64,000 nucleotides of DNA from Variovorax guangxiensis (GTDB lineage Bacteria > Pseudomonadota > Gammaproteobacteria > Burkholderiales > Burkholderiaceae_C). Numbering within the stretch: the stretch's first letter is position 1; each line of letters opens with the position of its first letter. Made by a program: the position numbers and the translations under genes. Of the stretch, positions 60,254 through 64,000 are shown piece by piece. The stretch lies in contig NZ_RXFT01000013.1 of the NCBI RefSeq assembly GCF_003952165.1, positions 1 through 64,000 of the forward strand. The letters run 5' to 3'. Under the pieces are notes generated by a model. That model was not told the DNA's origin. It did not search any database and worked only from the letters and a program-made list of their open reading frames with translations.

Positions 60254-61711
60254 TCAGGGTTGAACGTATGCAGTCTTGACGGTGGTGTAGAACTCGGCGG
60301 CGTAGCGGCCCTGCTCGCGCGGGCCGTGGCTCGAAGCCTTGCGACCGCCGAAGGGCACGTGCGGATCGACGCCGGCCGTCGGCGCATTGACCATCACCAT
60401 GCCCGCCTGAAGGTGCCGCTTGAAGTGTGCGGCCCATTTCAGCGAGGTGGTGCACACGCCGGAGGAAAGACCGAACTCCGTGTCGTTGGCCACGGCGAGC
60501 GCCTCTTCGGCATCGCGCACACGGATCACCGTGGCCACCGGGCCGAAGATCTCCTCGCGGTTGATGCGCATCGTGTTCGTGGTGCCTGTGAGCAGGGCGG
60601 GCTGCAGGTAAAAGCCCGGCTTGCCGTCGATGTGCGCCAGGGGCTCGCCGCCGGCCGCAAGGCGGGCGCCTTCTTCGCGGCCGATGCGGATGTAGTCGAG
60701 GTCCTGCGCCAGCTGCTTCTCGTCGACCACCGGGCCGATGACAGTGCCGGCCGCGCGCGCATCGCCGACCGTCAGACCGCGCATGCGCTCGATCATGGCC
60801 TCCACGAAACGGTCGTGGATGCGCTCGGTGACCACCAGGCGAGAAGAAGCGGTGCAGCGCTGGCCCGTCGAGTAGAAGGCCCCGTTGATGGCGCAGGACA
60901 CCGCGACGTCCAGGTCGGCGTCGTCGAGCACCACCAGCGGGTTCTTGCCGCCCATTTCGAGCTGGAACTTCGGCATGGCCCCGCGGCGCGAGACGCAAGC
61001 CTGCGCGATCTTGCGGCCCGTGGACTCCGAACCCGTGAAGGTGACCGCGTTCACGCGCGGGTCGCCCAGCAGGGTGTCGCCGATCTCCCGGCCACGGCCC
61101 ATGATCAGGTTGAAGGCGCCCGCGGGCAGGCCGCAGCGGCTCAGGATCTCCGCCAGCGCCCATGCGCTGCCGGGCACCAGCTCCGCCGGCTTGAAGACCA
61201 CCGCGTTGCCGTAGGCGAGGGCCGGCGCGATCTTCCAGGCCGGAATGGCCAGCGGGAAATTCCAGGGCGTGATGATGCTGACCACTCCCACCGGTTCGCG
61301 GGTGATCTCCACGCTCATGCCGGCGCGGGTCGACGGCAGCAGCTCTCCGCCCGAACGCAGCGCCTCGCCGGCGAAGAACTTGAAGATCTGCGCGGCGCGG
61401 ACCACCTCGCCGAGCGCGTCGGGCAGCGCCTTGCCTTCCTCTCGCGCGAGCAGGTCGGCCAGCTCCGCGCGGCGGGCGTGGATCTCGCTGCCGGCCTGGT
61501 CGAGCGCGTCGGCGCGCTGCTGGGGCGACGTGGCGGCCCATGCCGGCTGGGCGGCGTGCGCCGCGGCGATGGCGGCTTCGGCATCGGCCCGGTTGGCGCG
61601 CGCGTACATGCCGACCACGTCGCGCGTGTCGGACGGGTTGATGTTGTCGGCGGCATCCTGGCCTTCGGTCCAGTCGCCGCCGATGTAGTTGCGGTAGGGG
61701 TTCATGGTCAT
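60254..61711 (-). CDS. Aldehyde dehydrogenase (NAD(P)-dependent)
   Basis: Aldehyde dehydrogenase of 485 residues, the standard length. The cofactor region IITPWNFPLAIPAWKIAPAL, the catalytic Glu segment FQLEMGGKNPLVVLDD and the nucleophile STGQRCTASSRLVV are all present, as are EEIFGPVATVI and the C-terminal PFGGRKASS. The similarity to alpha-ketoglutaric semialdehyde dehydrogenases is strongest by eye, which would give 2-oxoglutarate in sugar-acid or hydroxyproline breakdown. Its ATG overlaps the ketopantoate-reductase-like stop by four bases. The FAH-family neighbour supports a pathway of this kind. Confidence 0.93.
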   Translation of the reverse strand: MTMNPYRNYIGGDWTEGQDAADNINPSDTRDVVGMYARANRADAEAAIAAAHAAQPAWAATSPQQRADALDQAGSEIHARRAELADLLAREEGKALPDALGEVVRAAQIFKFFAGEALRSGGELLPSTRAGMSVEITREPVGVVSIITPWNFPLAIPAWKIAPALAYGNAVVFKPAELVPGSAWALAEILSRCGLPAGAFNLIMGRGREIGDTLLGDPRVNAVTFTGSESTGRKIAQACVSRRGAMPKFQLEMGGKNPLVVLDDADLDVAVSCAINGAFYSTGQRCTASSRLVVTERIHDRFVEAMIERMRGLTVGDARAAGTVIGPVVDEKQLAQDLDYIRIGREEGARLAAGGEPLAHIDGKPGFYLQPALLTGTTNTMRINREEIFGPVATVIRVRDAEEALAVANDTEFGLSSGVCTTSLKWAAHFKRHLQAGMVMVNAPTAGVDPHVPFGGRKASSHGPREQGRYAAEFYTTVKTAYVQP

Positions 61712-62709
61712 GCGCTATGCGATTCAGGGTAGAGGCCGTGCACGCGGCCGAAGAGCCGGGCCAGCCCGAGGAGCGCGCCGATGGCCGGAGTGGGCAGGCC
61801 CAGGCGCTGGCCGATCTCGTGGGTGGCGCCCACGATGGCGTCGAGTTCGAGCGGCCTGCCCGCCTGGGCGTCCTGCAGCATGGACGTGCGGAAGGCGCCC
61901 AGGCGCGCAGTGACCGCGTGGCGCGCTTCGGGCGCTTCGTCGATGGGACAGCCGATCTGCCGGCCGATGAGCGCGGCCTCCTGCATGGCGGCGGAACAGA
62001 ATCCGCGCACCAGGGGATCGGCGAGGATGCGGTCGACCGTGGCGCCCGTGATCGCGCTGACGGGGTTCATGGTGAGGTTGCCCCAGAGCTTGTACCAGAT
62101 GGCCGCGCGCACGTTGTCGCTCGGCGTGGCGTCGAAGCCCGCGCGCGCCAGCAGCGCGGCGACGGCGCTGGCGCGTTCGCTGGAGCGGCCATCGGGCTCG
62201 CCCAGGATCAGGCCCTGGCCCATGTGGTGCTGGACGAATCCCGGCCGCGGCGTGGAGGCGCTCGCATGCACCACAGCCCCGAGCACGCGCTCGAAGCCGA
62301 TGGATGCCGCGATGTGGCCGCCGGGATCGACGCTGGCCAGCCCCGTGCCGGCGAATGCGGGAACACCCTGGCAGAACCACCAGGGCACGCCGTTCATGGC
62401 CGGAAGCACGATGGTGCGTTCGCCGAGCAGAGGCCCCAGCGTCGGCGCGAGACCGGCAAGCGCCGGGCCCTTCACGGCGACGATGACCAAGTCCTGCGGG
62501 CCCAGGTCTTCAGGCCGATCGGACGCGCGGGCAGGGGCCTGCAGCAGCTGGCCGTCGCTGGCCTGCAACTGCCAGCCGTCGCTGCGCAGCGCCTGCAGCG
62601 TGGCTCCTCGTGCCAGCGCGCAGACGTCGGCTTGCCCGGAGGCGGCCAGGCGCGTGCCGATCAGCCCTCCGATGGCACCCGCCCCGACGATGCAGACCTT
62701 GTCGATCAT
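61708..62709 (-). CDS. Ketopantoate reductase family (ApbA/PanE-like) oxidoreductase
   Basis: NAD(P)-dependent oxidoreductase of 333 residues. The N-terminal Rossmann motif VCIVGAGAIGGLIGTRLA and the VAVKGPAL segment with the conserved Lys are clear, and the C-terminal domain has IWYKLWGNLTMNPVSAIT. True PanE makes pantoate from ketopantoate, but members in catabolic operons probably act on other 2-oxo acids, and this one is more likely a 2-hydroxyacid or 2-oxoacid enzyme of the surrounding pathway. It overlaps the genes on both sides by four bases, showing close coupling. Confidence 0.9.
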   Translation of the reverse strand: MIDKVCIVGAGAIGGLIGTRLAASGQADVCALARGATLQALRSDGWQLQASDGQLLQAPARASDRPEDLGPQDLVIVAVKGPALAGLAPTLGPLLGERTIVLPAMNGVPWWFCQGVPAFAGTGLASVDPGGHIAASIGFERVLGAVVHASASTPRPGFVQHHMGQGLILGEPDGRSSERASAVAALLARAGFDATPSDNVRAAIWYKLWGNLTMNPVSAITGATVDRILADPLVRGFCSAAMQEAALIGRQIGCPIDEAPEARHAVTARLGAFRTSMLQDAQAGRPLELDAIVGATHEIGQRLGLPTPAIGALLGLARLFGRVHGLYPESHSA

Positions 62710-63650
62710 GTGCCCTTGGCCGCGCGCAGGTTGGCCTTGAAGTGCTCCGGCACCCGTTCGTCGAAGCCGAGCGCCACGCGCCGAACCTCGGGGGTGTCGG
62801 TGGGCGCGTGGCCCACGCCGAGCGCCGCGGCCCGCGGTGCCTCGATGCCCACGACCGTGCCTTCGATGCGGCCGATGCCGGTGATCTCGCAGGCGACGAC
62901 GTTGCCCGGATCCACGCTGCGCGAATGGCAGGGCGTGCCCATGAGGATGACGTCGCCGGGCACGAGCGTGATGTGGCGCGCGATGTCGGCGATCACGTAG
63001 TGAGGACCCCAGATGGTTTCGTCGCCGATGTGCGCTTCCTGCACCACGCGGCCGTTGACCAGGGTGCGCAGCGTCTGCTCGAAGAGGTTCACGCCCCGCA
63101 CGATGCCCGGCCCGATGGGCAGCAGCGTGTCGGCGCCCTTCACGCGCAGCATGCTGCCCTGGTCGGTGTCGCGAAAGTCCTGCAGGCCCATGTCGAGCGC
63201 GGGGCAGAAGCCTTCGATGTAGTCCCAGGCCTCGTCCGGCGTCACGTTGCGGCAGGTGCGCCCGATCACCAGGGCGTACTCGCCCTCGTAGTTGAGGTAC
63301 TTGCAGTCGGCCGGCTTGAGGATCTGGCCCTTGTGGCCGTTCAGCGACGTGGGCGGCTTGGTGAAGTAGGTCGGCGTTTCCGTGGGCTTGGGCTTGTTGC
63401 GCGTCTCCACGCTGCGCGAGCTGTAGCTGATGTGCACGGCGATGATCTTGCTGGGCGACACCGGCGGAAGATAGGTCTGCGCATCGGCGTCGAGCAGGCG
63501 GCCGTCGTCCAGCCGCAGGCGGCCCGCGTCGGCGCCGTCTTCCACCATCGTGCCCCAGAAGGCGCTGCCGCCCACGAGCACGCGGCGGCGCTCGACGCGG
63601 GGTCCCCGCATCACCGCGGGCAAGGTCTGAAAAGGAAATTCGAAGTTCAT
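62706..63650 (-). CDS. Fumarylacetoacetate hydrolase family protein
   Basis: Protein of 314 residues of the FAH superfamily. The C-terminal catalytic domain has ILKPADCKYLNYEGEYALVI with the E-x-E metal ligands, LDMGLQDFRDTDQGSMLRVK and DVILMGTPCHSRSVDPG. Members hydrolyse beta-diketones, decarboxylate or isomerise oxo-acids, or act as dehydratases such as 2-keto-3-deoxy-sugar acid dehydratases. With an aldehyde dehydrogenase of the ketoglutaric semialdehyde type next door, a sugar-acid or hydroxy-acid dehydration step is one attractive option. The stop overlaps the next start by four bases. The transporter gene lies upstream by 43 bp. Confidence 0.9.
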   Translation of the reverse strand: MNFEFPFQTLPAVMRGPRVERRRVLVGGSAFWGTMVEDGADAGRLRLDDGRLLDADAQTYLPPVSPSKIIAVHISYSSRSVETRNKPKPTETPTYFTKPPTSLNGHKGQILKPADCKYLNYEGEYALVIGRTCRNVTPDEAWDYIEGFCPALDMGLQDFRDTDQGSMLRVKGADTLLPIGPGIVRGVNLFEQTLRTLVNGRVVQEAHIGDETIWGPHYVIADIARHITLVPGDVILMGTPCHSRSVDPGNVVACEITGIGRIEGTVVGIEAPRAAALGVGHAPTDTPEVRRVALGFDERVPEHFKANLRAAKGT

Positions 63651-63693
63651 GTGGGGCCTCGTGTGTAGGGAAGGCAGAGAAGATTTGGAAAGT

Positions 63694-64000
63694 TCAGCGG
63701 CGCGGCGCCGGACTGGGCCGTACGCCCAGTACCACCAGCGCGCCGGCCAGCAGCAGGAAGCCGGCGATCACGTACATGCCGGCGGCGGTGGTTCCCGTGG
63801 TGTCCTTCACCCAGCCCACCAGATACGGACTGACGAAGCCCGCCAGGTTGCCGATGGCGTTGATGACCGCGATGCCGGCGGCCGCGGCCACGCCGCCGAG
63901 CAGGCCCGTGGGCAGCGTCCAGAACACCGGGGCCAGGCATTGCAGGCCCATGCTCGCGATGGTGAGCGCGACCATGGCGATGGCCGTGTTGTCGCTCCAC
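63694..64000 (-). CDS. MFS transporter, C-terminal part (cut by the window end)
   Basis: The visible C-terminal 101 residues, reading WSDNTAIAMVALTI and then membrane segments VFWTLPTGLLGG, GIAVINAIGNLAGFVSPYLV and MYVIAGFLLLAGALVVLGVR, are typical of the anion:cation symporter branch of the major facilitator superfamily. The frame stays open to the right edge, so the 5' end lies outside the window. As first visible gene of the leftward operon it probably imports the sugar acid or other acid that the following enzymes degrade. Confidence 0.85.
   Translation of the reverse strand, partial: WSDNTAIAMVALTIASMGLQCLAPVFWTLPTGLLGGVAAAAGIAVINAIGNLAGFVSPYLVGWVKDTTGTTAAGMYVIAGFLLLAGALVVLGVRPSPAPRR

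Overview
The window reads as a chromosomal segment of a high-GC betaproteobacterium of the order Burkholderiales, most likely Comamonadaceae and perhaps Variovorax. The reasons are seven Bug/TctC-type solute-binding proteins, many CoA-ester catabolic genes each with its own regulator, and a glnA/ntrB/ntrC block followed by exodeoxyribonuclease III. The genus is an inference from gene content. No rRNA, tRNA, insertion sequence, phage gene or CRISPR array was seen.

Region 1 (0.2-9.6 kb) is catabolic: an IclR regulator diverges from a Bug protein, a crotonase-like protein and an ADP-forming acyl-CoA synthetase, then an MmgE/PrpD protein, an alpha/beta-hydrolase, a second Bug protein and a LysR regulator. 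Region 2 (9.6-19.5 kb) holds two convergent cassettes, each with short-chain dehydrogenases, Bug proteins and a carboxymuconolactone-decarboxylase-fold protein. The left one also has a LigI-like amidohydrolase. A LacI-type regulator with a clear palindromic operator diverges from the right one.

Region 3 (20.5-32.4 kb) is a CoA-ester degradation island around an IclR regulator. Leftward run an acyl-CoA dehydrogenase, an ADP-forming CoA ligase, a CaiB/BaiF CoA-transferase and two nitronate-monooxygenase-like flavoproteins. Rightward run a Bug protein, a DUF35 protein, a thiolase-fold protein without its nucleophilic cysteine, an enoyl-CoA hydratase and a short-chain dehydrogenase. The DUF35/thiolase pair suggests carbon-carbon cleavage by a retro-aldol step.

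Region 4 (32.4-47.4 kb) is mixed: a lipoprotein serine hydrolase, a LuxR-type regulator, DNA polymerase II (polB), small hypothetical genes, a methyltransferase, gamma-glutamyltransferase, an RsuA-type pseudouridine synthase, a beta-propeller protein, a polysaccharide deacetylase and membrane proteins. At 39.0 kb a perfect LexA box sits in a promoter-like sequence, followed by about 190 bp of hairpins ending in a strong terminator. This looks like an SOS-controlled small RNA and is the most interesting signal in the window.

Region 5 (47.4-54.5 kb) is nitrogen control: glnA behind a sigma-54 promoter and NtrC-type sites, then ntrB-ntrC, a lipoprotein and xth. Region 6 (54.5-64 kb) is catabolic again: a lone iron-type ABC binding protein, a LysR regulator, a class II aldolase, a Bug protein, and a leftward operon of an MFS transporter (cut by the window edge), an FAH-family protein, a ketopantoate-reductase-like protein, an aldehyde dehydrogenase and a metallo-beta-lactamase-fold hydrolase.
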